Positions 1 through 7,742 of a stretch of 64,000 nucleotides of DNA are shown here, piece by piece. Source of the stretch: DAOTKC01 sp035449045 (GTDB lineage Bacteria; Bacillota; Clostridia; Christensenellales; CAG-917); contig DAOTKC010000001.1 in NCBI GenBank assembly GCA_035449045.1, positions 1 to 64,000 of the forward strand, given 5' to 3'. Each line of letters starts with the position of its first letter. Position 1 is the stretch's first letter. The notes beneath the pieces were generated by a model. It worked only from the letters and a program-made list of their open reading frames with translations, had not been told where the DNA came from and did no database searches. A program made the translations under genes and the position numbers.

Positions 1-305
1 GCGTTCTGGCGCTGAAGGAGGTTGAAGTTTTGGAAAATGAAGCCTATCTTGCGATTTCTGGTCTTGGCCAGCTTTTTGGCGCTCATCGAGGATACTTCCT
101 CGTATTCCAAAAAATATTCGCCCGAGGTCGCAAAATCCAACAGGCCGATTAAGTTCATAAGCGTCGATTTCCCCGAGCCCGACGGCCCTAAAATGGAGAC
201 GAACTCGCCTTTTTTGACCTCGAAATTTATGTCGAAAAGCGCCTGAAACGAGACGTCGCCCTGCGTGTAGATTTTATTTATGCCCCGCATGAAAATGAGA
301 TTCAT
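1..305 (-). CDS. ABC transporter ATP-binding protein, MacB/LolD type (3' part outside window)
   Basis: The first 101 codons of an ABC ATPase are present; the gene runs off the left edge. The start is the ATG at 305, followed by a second Met at codon 6. The protein has a Walker A motif GPSGSGKST at about residues 40-48 and a Q-loop in the segment GFIFQNFNLL near residue 90. This is the pattern of the MacB/LolD/FtsE class that powers adaptor-linked exporters. It lies 263 bp downstream of the adaptor-like gene at 569-1801 on the same strand, so the two probably form one export system with a permease lying beyond the window. The signature motif, Walker B and H-loop cannot be seen. Family assignment is firm; substrate is unknown. 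Confidence 0.9.
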   Translation of the reverse strand, partial: MNLIFMRGINKIYTQGDVSFQALFDINFEVKKGEFVSILGPSGSGKSTLMNLIGLLDFATSGEYFLEYEEVSSMSAKKLAKTRNRKIGFIFQNFNLLQRQN

Positions 306-568
306 TTTTTACCTTGACTTCTTCAGGAGCTCTTAAATACTGAGGTTTAATTAATATTTGAGTCTATACCTGCCTTTTATCGGGGCCTTCAATAACAAAA
401 TATTAAAACCCTTTTGAGCTCGATATGTCCCTCTGTTCGACACTCCCAAGGCCGAGATTATAATAGTAACTCGCCCGTCCTACTTCTTATCAGCGCCTCA
501 ACAACAATTGTTTAAACCATTTCGAAAGCTATTAGGCCTTTTGCCTTGTTTTCGAGATTTTGGACTCG
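306..568. repeat. Intergenic region with an imperfect direct repeat
   Basis: This 263-bp spacer separates the adaptor gene from the ABC ATPase. Two related stretches of roughly 60 bp, at about 371-430 and 479-538, share the order of pyrimidine-rich block, TTATC/TATCG core, CAA(T/C)AACA and AAACC..TTT..G...GCT. Identity by eye is about 70 percent with one or two single-base gaps. There is no convincing reading frame. It may be a duplicated regulatory site or a decayed repeat element. Confidence 0.4.
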
Positions 569-1801
569 TTATATCCCGAGAGAAGAGAGGAAGGAGTCTT
601 CTTTTTCGTAGTAGATAACGGCGCCGTTATAAATTCGCTCGTCGTCGGACTTGATTATGGCGTTTTTGCCGTTGCTGAGCACGATGTCGACGTAAACCAT
701 GGCGGTGCTGTTGCTCGTGGGCGATTTTTTAACCAGCACGTAGTCGTTGGAGCCGTCGTTGTAGATGGCGTAAACCGGCACGATGAGGCCGGTGCGCTCG
801 CCCGTCTGAATAGCGACGGCGACGGTGCCGCCCACGACGTTGCCGGCGTTTACCGAGCTGTCGGAGTCGCGCGGCGGAATATTCAGCTCAATGATGGCCG
901 AAAAGAGCTGGTTTTGTCCCGAAGTGCCGGCCGGCGTCCGCGAAATGGGCAAGAGCTTGCCGTATAGGCTGCCGCTGGGCGAGGTGAAAGTGACCTTGGC
1001 CTCGAGCGGCTCTTCGGAGTTTTCCTCGGCTATCCGAATATTGTTGATTTCATACTGCGAAAGCGTGACGGCGACGGTGGCGCGCGTGTAGTCGGTGGCG
1101 GTAAACAGTTTGGTGCTTGTATCGGTTATCTTGGAAAATTCGTAGATATGGACGCTGTTGATATAGGCGTTTTCGAGAACGAAGGTCAGAAGCGGGTCGT
1201 CAAACGTGATGCCCTCGCCAATGACGTCCTGCACCGTAACGTCAAACTCGGCGGGGTCGGTTATTTGCCACGGCGCGCCCGTTCGGGAAATCTCGCGCAC
1301 CTTGAAGAGCACAAAATCCATGTCGAGGTCTAAAATTCTGGTGTCGTTTGCGATAAAAAGCTCGGTGACGAGGTATTCGCAACTTTCTTCGGGATCGCTT
1401 TGCGTCTTGAAAGTAAACACCGAGGAATGACCAGCCAAAAACTGGTGAGTCGCCGCAAAGACCAAGGTGCCCGTCGCGTTGATGTTCAGCGTCAGGCTGC
1501 CCTCCGTCACTTTGGTTTCGGCGAAGTTATCGGTTTGGGTCGCTAAAATGTCGGGGAGCACGATGGCAAGCACAATGCCGATGATGACGACGACGGCAAC
1601 CGCCATGAAAAAGATGTCGCGCGGGCGAAGCTTTTTCTTTTCCTTAAACTTTTGAGGACGGCTTTCGATGGCGAAAGCAAGGCGCGCGTCGGCGCCGCCT
1701 TCGTCGGCGATAATCTCTTTGAAAAGCTCGTCCTCCAAAGAATAACTCCTGGGCGCTTCTTTAGTATCTTCGGGCTTTATAATCTTTCTTTTATCCGGCA
1801 T
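569..1801 (-). CDS. Membrane-fusion/RND-type periplasmic adaptor-like protein lacking the hairpin
   Basis: This 410-residue protein has an acidic cytosolic N-terminus, one transmembrane segment at about residues 64-86, and an extracellular part. The phrase VTEGSLTLNINATGTLVF right after the membrane segment resembles the first beta strand of MacA/HlyD adaptors. The C-terminal half (about 250-400) looks like the adaptor beta-barrel and membrane-proximal domains, including GGTVAVAIQTGERTGLIVP. The lipoyl and coiled-coil hairpin that normally lies between is not recognisable; a different roughly 130-residue segment takes its place. An SD-like GGGAG precedes the ATG. The ABC ATPase lies downstream on the same strand. 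I infer a Gram-positive export complex of the MacAB/YknXYZ kind. The exact role is open. Confidence 0.65.
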   Translation of the reverse strand: MPDKRKIIKPEDTKEAPRSYSLEDELFKEIIADEGGADARLAFAIESRPQKFKEKKKLRPRDIFFMAVAVVVIIGIVLAIVLPDILATQTDNFAETKVTEGSLTLNINATGTLVFAATHQFLAGHSSVFTFKTQSDPEESCEYLVTELFIANDTRILDLDMDFVLFKVREISRTGAPWQITDPAEFDVTVQDVIGEGITFDDPLLTFVLENAYINSVHIYEFSKITDTSTKLFTATDYTRATVAVTLSQYEINNIRIAEENSEEPLEAKVTFTSPSGSLYGKLLPISRTPAGTSGQNQLFSAIIELNIPPRDSDSSVNAGNVVGGTVAVAIQTGERTGLIVPVYAIYNDGSNDYVLVKKSPTSNSTAMVYVDIVLSNGKNAIIKSDDERIYNGAVIYYEKEDSFLSSLGI

Positions 1802-1841
1802 ATTTCTCCCTGCGGATTTAATCCGTAAAACAGTATAAATT

Positions 1842-2774
1842 TTATACTCTATTTATAGGTTGTCCCGATAAAAAGGCTTTTAAATTGTTAACCGACACAT
1901 CGATGAGCCTTTGCCGCGCCTCTTTGGATGCCCAGCCTATGTGGGGTGTAATCACGATGTTTTTGGCCGAAAGCAGCGGGTTGCCCGCCTTGGGCGGCTC
2001 GCTGTCCATAACGTCGAGGCCGGCGCCGCCGAGATGCCCCGAGTTTAGGGCGTCGGCCAGCGCTTCTTCGTCGACTAGTCCGCCCCTTGCCGTGTTGATG
2101 AAAAAGGCGCCCTTCTTCATTTTGGCAAACTTTTCGGCGTTGAACATCTTCTTGTTTTCTGGCGTCAGCGGGCAATGGAGCGAAACTATGTCGGATTTTT
2201 CCAAAAGCTCGTCCAAACTCACCGCGCCCTCCCTCATGCTGGGAGTGTTGAACAGCACTTTCATGCCGAAGGCGCGCGCCGCGGCGGCCACCGCCTTGCC
2301 TATCGCGCCGTAGCCCAGCAGCCCAATCGTTTTTTCGGCAAGCTCGGTCACGGGTGTGATCCAAAAACAGAAATCCTTGATTTTCTGCCATTCGCCCGCT
2401 TTCACCGCCGCCGAGTGCACGCCGACGGCGTTGGTGAGCTCGAGAATGAGCGCGAAGGTGATTTGCGCCACGCTGAGTGTGGAATAGGCGGGGACGTTGC
2501 AGACTGTTATGCCGCGCGCCCGCGCCGCTGCGGTGTCGATAATATTATATCCCGTCGCAAGCACGCCTATAAATTTTAAATGGGGGCATTTATCCATTAG
2601 TTCGGCCGTCATCGGCACCTTGTTGGTGTAGACGGCGTCGAAGCCCGTCATTCTTTGGGCGGCCAGCTCAACGGGCGTTCTGTCGTAGACGACAAGCTCG
2701 CCCAGCGCGGCTAGCGCGTCCCAGCTCAAATCGCCGGGGTTGGTGGTATATCCGTCGAGAATAACTATCTTCAT
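1842..2774 (-). CDS. D-2-hydroxyacid dehydrogenase (NAD-dependent)
   Basis: This 310-residue protein is a full-length D-isomer-specific 2-hydroxyacid dehydrogenase, an enzyme that reversibly reduces 2-oxo acids with NADH. The Rossmann motif GYGAIGKAVA is near residue 155. The catalytic triad is visible: Arg in NTARGGLVDEEAL, Glu in SEPP and His in ITPHIGWASKEA. The overall pattern is closest to glycerate dehydrogenase/hydroxypyruvate reductase, but the substrate (hydroxypyruvate, glyoxylate or phenylpyruvate type) cannot be read from sequence. SD-like AGGAG lies upstream of the ATG. It is flanked by the TPR gene and the adaptor gene on the same strand, with no clear functional link. Confidence 0.9.
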   Translation of the reverse strand: MKIVILDGYTTNPGDLSWDALAALGELVVYDRTPVELAAQRMTGFDAVYTNKVPMTAELMDKCPHLKFIGVLATGYNIIDTAAARARGITVCNVPAYSTLSVAQITFALILELTNAVGVHSAAVKAGEWQKIKDFCFWITPVTELAEKTIGLLGYGAIGKAVAAAARAFGMKVLFNTPSMREGAVSLDELLEKSDIVSLHCPLTPENKKMFNAEKFAKMKKGAFFINTARGGLVDEEALADALNSGHLGGAGLDVMDSEPPKAGNPLLSAKNIVITPHIGWASKEARQRLIDVSVNNLKAFLSGQPINRV

Positions 2775-2848
2775 TGAGGCTCCTATCCTTTTAAAATATG
2801 CGCGCGGTGCGCGTTTACAAATTTATTTTATCCGGTCAATCTAAGGAT

Positions 2849-3439
2849 TTATTCCTCGTTATTGTCCCGGGTCTTGTTTTCGGATTTTGGCTTCAGCTCC
2901 TCTATCAGCGCCTTGAGCTTTTCCCCTTCGGGATAGCCGTTCTCAACCGCTCTTTGAAGGCTTTCCTCGGCCAAGCCGAAGAAACCAAGCTCGGCGGCGG
3001 CGAGCGCGAGAAGGGAAGCGACGTTAAAGTCGGCAGGGTATTTTTCGGCAGCGGGAGTCAGAATTTCATAGGCGCGGCGAACTTCGCCGTCCTCGTAGAG
3101 CGCGGTGGCGTGGACTAAGAAAAGACCGGCCGAATCGCCGCCCGACTCCTCCGCCTTCTCGGCGTAGAGCGCGGCGTTTTTCTTGTCGCCCAGATTGAGG
3201 GCGGCCATAGCCATGTTTTCATAGCAGATTTGGGGCGAAGAAAGTTTGAAGCGCTTGAGCTTCAATGCTTCGCTAAAACAGTCGAGTGCTCTTTGATAGT
3301 CGCCCGCCTTGAATGCGCGCTTGCCCCGGATTAGGTAAAGGTCGGCGGAATAGAGATTGCCGAAAGCAAAAAGCGCGATTATTCCGCTCATAATCGTGAG
3401 AAATGCGAATATCGCTATCGTGAGATAAGTGTAAATCAT
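2849..3439 (-). CDS. TPR-repeat membrane protein
   Basis: This protein has about 196 residues. The chosen ATG at 3439 is preceded by GAGGAGGGCGG, a strong SD, so an upstream in-frame Met is not used. One N-terminal transmembrane helix (about residues 5-27) is followed by tetratricopeptide-like helices, including RGKRAFKAGDYQRALDCFSE and later repeats with A..Y...A pattern. The tail is Lys/Glu-rich. TPR proteins are scaffolds for protein contacts. No enzyme domain is visible and the partner is unknown. Confidence 0.75.
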   Translation of the reverse strand: MIYTYLTIAIFAFLTIMSGIIALFAFGNLYSADLYLIRGKRAFKAGDYQRALDCFSEALKLKRFKLSSPQICYENMAMAALNLGDKKNAALYAEKAEESGGDSAGLFLVHATALYEDGEVRRAYEILTPAAEKYPADFNVASLLALAAAELGFFGLAEESLQRAVENGYPEGEKLKALIEELKPKSENKTRDNNEE

Positions 3440-3489
3440 CCGCCCTCCTCGGCATTTTTTTAGCAAAAGCATTCTCTCGTTAATGCTGA

Positions 3490-3515
3490 AAAAAGTGAGG
3501 TCGCCCCCACTTTTT
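3490..3515 (-). terminator. Rho-independent terminator downstream of the SCP2-like/transketolase operon
   Basis: An inverted repeat AAAAAGTG (3490-3497) and CACTTTTT (3508-3515) with a GC-rich inner part is followed by a T-run when read on the minus strand. It is the first hairpin with a U-tract after the operon's last stop at 3661. Confidence 0.6.
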
Positions 3516-3530
3516 AAAAAGCCTATGATA

Positions 3531-3634
3531 AATCAGGCCGCGGCGGGGAACCGGCCGCACGCAGCTGATTCGCTTTACTCTACCCCAATCGGGATAAGGT
3601 GGACGATTCCAGCGCGCCGCGCGCGCCGGAATCG
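3531..3634. repeat. Two GC-rich palindromes between the operon end and the TPR gene
   Basis: The first structure is bounded by AATCAG (3531-3536) and CTGATT (3565-3570), with inner GGCCG and CGGCC arms. The second is CGATTCC (3604-3610) and GGAATCG (3628-3634), with inner alternating GCGCGC arms around a 3-nt loop. Neither has a U-tract on either strand. They may be REP-like palindromes or mRNA 3'-end stabilisers for the upstream operon. Confidence 0.55.
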
Positions 3635-3660
3635 AATAGAATTTGCCTAATTCTAAGCGC

Positions 3661-4491
3661 TTAACCTTCGATATACTGCCCTTGCGCGTAGTAGGCGACC
3701 GTCATCATGAGGTTGCCCAGCGCGGCGCCGAACTCGGGGGCGCCGTCGATGAACAAGAAACCCTTCTTGATGTATTCGATCATGTCGGCCTTGGACATAA
3801 GGATGTCGAGCGCGTGTTGGGCGTTGTCGAAGTTCATGGTGAGGAAGGGCTTGCAGCGCTTGTAGACGCCGCGTCCCGCCTTGCTGTTGCCCGCCTTAAC
3901 CCTGATGTAGGAGTTGAGCTCGGGCTTGTCCTTAACCGACCAGGCAAAGGCGCGGTCGGGGCTGGTCTGGGTGAAGTTCTTGATTTCGGGGTGCCCCATT
4001 TTATTGAGGCGGCTGATGCCGTTGGGAAGGAGATAGAAATACAGCTTGACCAAAAGCTCTTTGTCCGATTCCTTCTTGGGCGCGTCGGTGGCCTGCAACA
4101 GCGCGGCCATCCTGAGCAACGTCATGAGAATGGGAATCAAATAGCCGAGCTTACTCATTCCCTTGATTTTGGGGAACGGCATGCCTTTGCCCGAGAAGAA
4201 TATCGCGAACTTCCTGAGGTCGGGGAAAGCAAATTCCAAATCGGGGCTTTCGTGGGCTTTGCCCACCTTGACGGTGAAGACACCGTCCTCGATGACGAAA
4301 TGCGTCGCCATCTTGCCGCCGGGCTCGCCCTCGCAGGCCGCGCTCACTTGAAAGACAAAGCTCTTGCCTTTAAACTTGGCGGCGAACTTGGGCTCGCTCT
4401 CGACTATTACCCGAAGCAGAGGAAGCGCCGAATAGAAGAATATTCCCGCGGCATACCTGTCGTCTTGGGTGATTTTAATTTCGTTCGCCAT
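3661..4491 (-). CDS. SCP2-like protein (second paralog), last gene of the operon
   Basis: This 276-residue protein has no signal peptide. I see two modules that each resemble the SCP2 (sterol carrier protein 2) fold. The first, at about residues 40-130, contains HFVIEDGVFTVKVG followed by DLEFAFPDLRKFAIFFSGKG. The second, at about 185-270, contains FLTMNFDNAQHALDILM and FLFIDGAPEFGAALGNLMM. SCP2 domains bind hydrophobic ligands in a closed tunnel. The order of strands and helices parallels the protein at 7743-8498, so the two look like divergent paralogs. Its ATG lies 3 nt after the stop of the transketolase C subunit, with GAGGTG as SD. I infer it carries a lipid-like substrate for the operon's enzymes. 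Family assignment is by eye and moderate. Confidence 0.55.
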   Translation of the reverse strand: MANEIKITQDDRYAAGIFFYSALPLLRVIVESEPKFAAKFKGKSFVFQVSAACEGEPGGKMATHFVIEDGVFTVKVGKAHESPDLEFAFPDLRKFAIFFSGKGMPFPKIKGMSKLGYLIPILMTLLRMAALLQATDAPKKESDKELLVKLYFYLLPNGISRLNKMGHPEIKNFTQTSPDRAFAWSVKDKPELNSYIRVKAGNSKAGRGVYKRCKPFLTMNFDNAQHALDILMSKADMIEYIKKGFLFIDGAPEFGAALGNLMMTVAYYAQGQYIEG

Positions 4492-4494
4492 ATT

Positions 4495-5553
4495 TTACAC
4501 CTCGTCCGTCCAATCCTCGGCGGTGCCAAAGTTGAGCTTAGTGATATCCAGGCCCTTCTTGACCGCTTCGGCTTCGAAGTCGGCTTTCATGAGCTCGAGC
4601 ACGTTCTTGACTATGCCGGCGGCGTCGATTTCATGCATCGCCAGGAGGTCTTCGTGGAGTCCGATGGCGGAGAACTTGTCGGGGATGCCGAGGCGCTTGA
4701 AGGCGCAGCCCTTGCCGCTCTCGACTATGGTTTCGGCGACAGCCGAGCCAAGACCGCCTATGATGGTGTGGTCTTCGGCGGTAACGACGCGGCGCGTCTC
4801 GTCGACGGCCTTGAGCACCGCTTCTTTGTCAAGGGGCTTAATGGTGTGCATATTGAGCACTCTGGCGCTGATGTTGTAGTCGTTCTCCAAAATCTTGGCG
4901 GCCTGCATCGACTGATAGACGCAGGAGCCGCAGGCGATGATGGTAACGTCGTTGCCCTCGTTCATGGTGACGGCCTTTCCGACTTGGAAACCGTAGTCCG
5001 AGGTCGAATAGACGGTGTTGTCGAAGCCGCGGTTGATGCGGATATAGAAGGGGCCGGGCGTGTTGGCCGCGGCGCGCACCGCGAGAGCGGTTTCAATGCC
5101 GTCGGCGGGGCAAATCAGCGTCATGTTGACGAGTCCGCGAACAACGGCGAAATCCTCGATGGCGTGGTGGGTGGAGCCCGCCTGTCCGAAGGAGGTGCCG
5201 CCGTGCGTGCCGATTATTTTGACGTTGACGTTTTGATAGCAAATGTCGGTGTGAACCTGGTCGAGCGCGCGAAGGCTTGCGAACACCGAGAACGAAGACG
5301 CAAAGGGGATGAGCCCGCACTTCGCCATACCGGCGGCGACGCCATACATGTTTTGCTCGGCTATACCGACGTTGAAGAATCTGTCGGGGTGCTTTTCTTT
5401 AAAATCACCTATTTTGGTCGACCCCGCGAGGTCGGCGGTGAGGGCGACGACGTTGGGATTCTCGTCGCCGAGTGCGCTGAGTGTTTTCCCGTAAATTTCC
5501 GCGGTGGCGAGCTTGGTGCTTTCTACCGCAGTGAATGATAATCCGCCTGCCAT
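4495..5553 (-). CDS. Transketolase, C-terminal (pyrimidine-binding) subunit
   Basis: This 352-residue protein matches the second half of split transketolases, which join a thiamine-diphosphate subunit to move a two-carbon ketol unit between sugars. The catalytic Glu lies in NVGIAEQNMYGVAAGMA (E66), the residue that activates the ThDP pyrimidine ring. A C-terminal transketolase domain follows (segment VLNMHTIKPLD). The last 40 residues, ending in an acidic tail, extend beyond the usual end. The start is one nucleotide past the stop of the N-subunit gene, with AAGGAGGGC inside that gene, so the two are translationally coupled. Neighbours (aminotransferase, SCP2-like proteins) suggest a dedicated biosynthetic role instead of pentose-phosphate housekeeping. 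Confidence 0.9.
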   Translation of the reverse strand: MAGGLSFTAVESTKLATAEIYGKTLSALGDENPNVVALTADLAGSTKIGDFKEKHPDRFFNVGIAEQNMYGVAAGMAKCGLIPFASSFSVFASLRALDQVHTDICYQNVNVKIIGTHGGTSFGQAGSTHHAIEDFAVVRGLVNMTLICPADGIETALAVRAAANTPGPFYIRINRGFDNTVYSTSDYGFQVGKAVTMNEGNDVTIIACGSCVYQSMQAAKILENDYNISARVLNMHTIKPLDKEAVLKAVDETRRVVTAEDHTIIGGLGSAVAETIVESGKGCAFKRLGIPDKFSAIGLHEDLLAMHEIDAAGIVKNVLELMKADFEAEAVKKGLDITKLNFGTAEDWTDEV

Positions 5554-5554
5554 A

Positions 5555-6424
5555 TTATATGCCCTCCTTTTCGGCTCTGGCTATTCTTTCGGCGCGATAC
5601 TTCTTGAGGTCTTCGCGCGCCGTTTGCTCCTTAGCGGCGTCAAACGCGCCGTAGTGCCACTTATAGTTGCCCGCGGCGAAGGAAATGCCGCAGCCCTTGA
5701 CGGTGTCGGCTATTATGCAGACGGGCTTGTCTTTGGCCTTTTTAGCTTTCTCGATGGCGTCGGAAAGCTGGTTCATGTTGTGGCCGTCGACTACGATGGT
5801 CTCAAAGCCGAACGCCTTCCACTTGTCCTCGAACGGCTCAAGTCTCATAACGTCCTCGGTGTTGCCGTCGATCATGCAGTGGTTTCTGTCGACGATGGTG
5901 ATTAAATCGGTCGCCTTGAAGTGCGCGGTAGCCATCGCGGCTTCCCAAACCGAACCTTCGTCGCATTCGCCGTCGCCCAAGATTAAGAAAGTCTTGTATT
6001 TCTGGCCTTTCACTCTTGCGGCGAGCGCCATGCCCAAAGCAAGCGCCGAGCCGTGGCCGAGCGAACCGGTCGAGCTGTCAAGACCCCTGACCTTATTGCA
6101 GTCGAGGTGGATGCCCAGCTTGCTGCCCGTCAGGTTGAAGGTTTTGAGCTGCTCATGTTCGACCAGACCGAGCTGGGCGAAGAGGGGAGCCAAAATGACG
6201 CCGATGTGGCCCTTGGACACCACGATGCGGTCGCGGTCGGGATCCTCGGGTTTCTTGGGATCGAAGTTGGCGTGTTTGTAGTAAAGAAGAGTCAGAATGT
6301 CGGCACTGCTCATGCTGCCGCCGACGTGGCCGCTGCCCGCCCATATAACGGTTTGCAGGCAAAGGTCGCGTAAATCGGCTGCCTTATTCTCGAGTTCGAC
6401 CCATTCCTTTTTGGTTAATGGCAT
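5555..6424 (-). CDS. Transketolase, N-terminal (ThDP diphosphate-binding) subunit
   Basis: This 289-residue protein is the first half of a split transketolase. The ThDP motif starts GDGECDEGSVW (from G150) and ends with N181 in IVDRN, the usual GDG-about 30 residues-N pattern that holds Mg-diphosphate. Family histidines are seen in GSGHVGGSMS (H33), SKGH (H73), H107 and SLGHG (H124). SD AAGGAGGAAATATT precedes the ATG. It sits between the aminotransferase gene (19-nt gap) and the C subunit (1-nt gap). Two-gene transketolases occur in archaea and many Clostridia, often as specialised copies. The acceptor and donor sugars are unknown. Confidence 0.92.
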   Translation of the reverse strand: MPLTKKEWVELENKAADLRDLCLQTVIWAGSGHVGGSMSSADILTLLYYKHANFDPKKPEDPDRDRIVVSKGHIGVILAPLFAQLGLVEHEQLKTFNLTGSKLGIHLDCNKVRGLDSSTGSLGHGSALALGMALAARVKGQKYKTFLILGDGECDEGSVWEAAMATAHFKATDLITIVDRNHCMIDGNTEDVMRLEPFEDKWKAFGFETIVVDGHNMNQLSDAIEKAKKAKDKPVCIIADTVKGCGISFAAGNYKWHYGAFDAAKEQTAREDLKKYRAERIARAEKEGI

Positions 6425-6443
6425 AATATTTCCTCCTTAATTA

Positions 6444-7730
6444 TTACTTAATGTAGTTTGCGTCGGGATGACGCGCGCGGATAACCTTGTATGCCTCGTC
6501 GGCGACGTCCCATGTATACTGCAGGTCGGCGTCGGTCAGGGCGGCATTGATGAAGTGGTTGTGGTGGTTGGTGAAGAAGACGCCTCTCTTGACGCATTCC
6601 GCCACCCACTCCTGATGGAGCAGCGTGGAGGGATAGTCGTTGCCCAGCCTCATAAACCACATCGAGGGCTCGCCGCTTATGATTAGGTCAAAGCCGTTGC
6701 TCTTTGCCACGTCGACAAGGCCGTTTTCAAGCTTTCTGCCTATCTCGTTGATGAGGGGAACGATGTTGTCGCGCTTAAGCTTGTTGATGTTGGCAACCAA
6801 AGCCGCGAAGGGAACGGCGCTCATCCAGTAAGAGCCGGTATACATGACGTCGGCGACCGTGCCCTTGAGCGAGGCAACGCCGCAGAGCGCCGAGACGTTG
6901 TAGCCGTTGGCTATCGCTTTGCAGAAGCAGGAGAGGTCGGCCTTGACACCGTAGTGCTTATCGGAGCCCGCGATGTCGAGGCGGAAGCCGGCGCGGACGT
7001 CGTCGAAAATCAGCACTATGCCGTTGTCGTCGCAGAGCTTTCTGATTTTCTGCCAATAGCCTTCGGCGGGCAGTTTGTTGTCGGTGAAGACGGGGTGATA
7101 GTAAGGCGTCGAAATGAAGCCGGCTATCTCGCCCGGGTATTTTTTAATGAGCGCTTCGAACTGCTCGGGGGCGTTCCAGTCGATGTAGAGGTTGTTGCTG
7201 ACGTCCTCGGGAATGATGCCCTCGTAGCCAAGTTTCTGCGTCCAGGGTGCTACGCCGTGGTAGTAGCCCTTGGTGAGAACTATTTTCTTTCTGCCGGTAG
7301 CCGCTCTCGCCGTCATTATGGCGAGCGTGGTGGTGTCGCCGCCGTTTTTGGCGAAGAATGCCCAGTCGGCCATCTCGATTGTGTCGACCATGCACTCGGC
7401 GGCGTCGAGAAGGAGCCTTGACGGTGTCGTCGTGCAGTTGGCCTTTTTGAGCTGGGCGAGCGCGGCGGCGTCAACTTCTTTGTCGTTATAGCCCAGAATG
7501 TTGGGGCCGTAAGCGCACATATAGTCGATGAAGCGGTTGCCGTCGACGTCCCAGAAATAAGCGCCTTCCGCCCTTTCGGAAAACAGCGGGAACGCCGAGA
7601 TGGGAATGGAGCAACCTTCTGCGGGGCCGAGGTGGCCGTAGATGCCGCCCGGAATTACTTTGAGCGCGCGGGCGAAGAGCTTGTTGCTCTCGGTGTAGTT
7701 ATTAATTTTGAATTTCGATGTATCAGACAT
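6444..7730 (-). CDS. PLP-dependent class III aminotransferase (glutamate-1-semialdehyde aminotransferase-like)
   Basis: This 428-residue protein is a fold-type I class III aminotransferase related to GSA aminomutase. The PLP lysine is K271 in the segment CFCKAIANGYNVSALCG. The ring-nitrogen aspartate is D243 in LIFDDVRAGFRL, where GSA aminomutases usually read DEV. The phosphate-loop region is FAKNGGDTTTLAIMTARAATG (residues 126-146), where the family has SGTEA. The GYYHG motif at 155-159 is kept. These changes, and the absence of heme-pathway genes nearby, argue against HemL. An SD GGAGGG precedes the ATG, 12 nt after the upstream stop. It probably aminates a keto or aldehyde sugar-like product linked to the transketolase. 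This role is inferred. Confidence 0.85.
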   Translation of the reverse strand: MSDTSKFKINNYTESNKLFARALKVIPGGIYGHLGPAEGCSIPISAFPLFSERAEGAYFWDVDGNRFIDYMCAYGPNILGYNDKEVDAAALAQLKKANCTTTPSRLLLDAAECMVDTIEMADWAFFAKNGGDTTTLAIMTARAATGRKKIVLTKGYYHGVAPWTQKLGYEGIIPEDVSNNLYIDWNAPEQFEALIKKYPGEIAGFISTPYYHPVFTDNKLPAEGYWQKIRKLCDDNGIVLIFDDVRAGFRLDIAGSDKHYGVKADLSCFCKAIANGYNVSALCGVASLKGTVADVMYTGSYWMSAVPFAALVANINKLKRDNIVPLINEIGRKLENGLVDVAKSNGFDLIISGEPSMWFMRLGNDYPSTLLHQEWVAECVKRGVFFTNHHNHFINAALTDADLQYTWDVADEAYKVIRARHPDANYIK

Positions 7731-7742
7731 AATTCAGCCCTC

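Noticed and set aside
3643..5538. 631-codon open frame on the plus strand
   Set aside because: It is antisense to the transketolase C subunit and SCP2-like genes, has no SD and reads as low-complexity protein. Shadow frames of this length are expected in GC-rich coding DNA.
6444..7730. hemL (glutamate-1-semialdehyde aminomutase)
   Set aside because: The phosphate loop (NGGD for SGTE) and DDV for DEV differ, and no heme gene is adjacent. The context points to another substrate.
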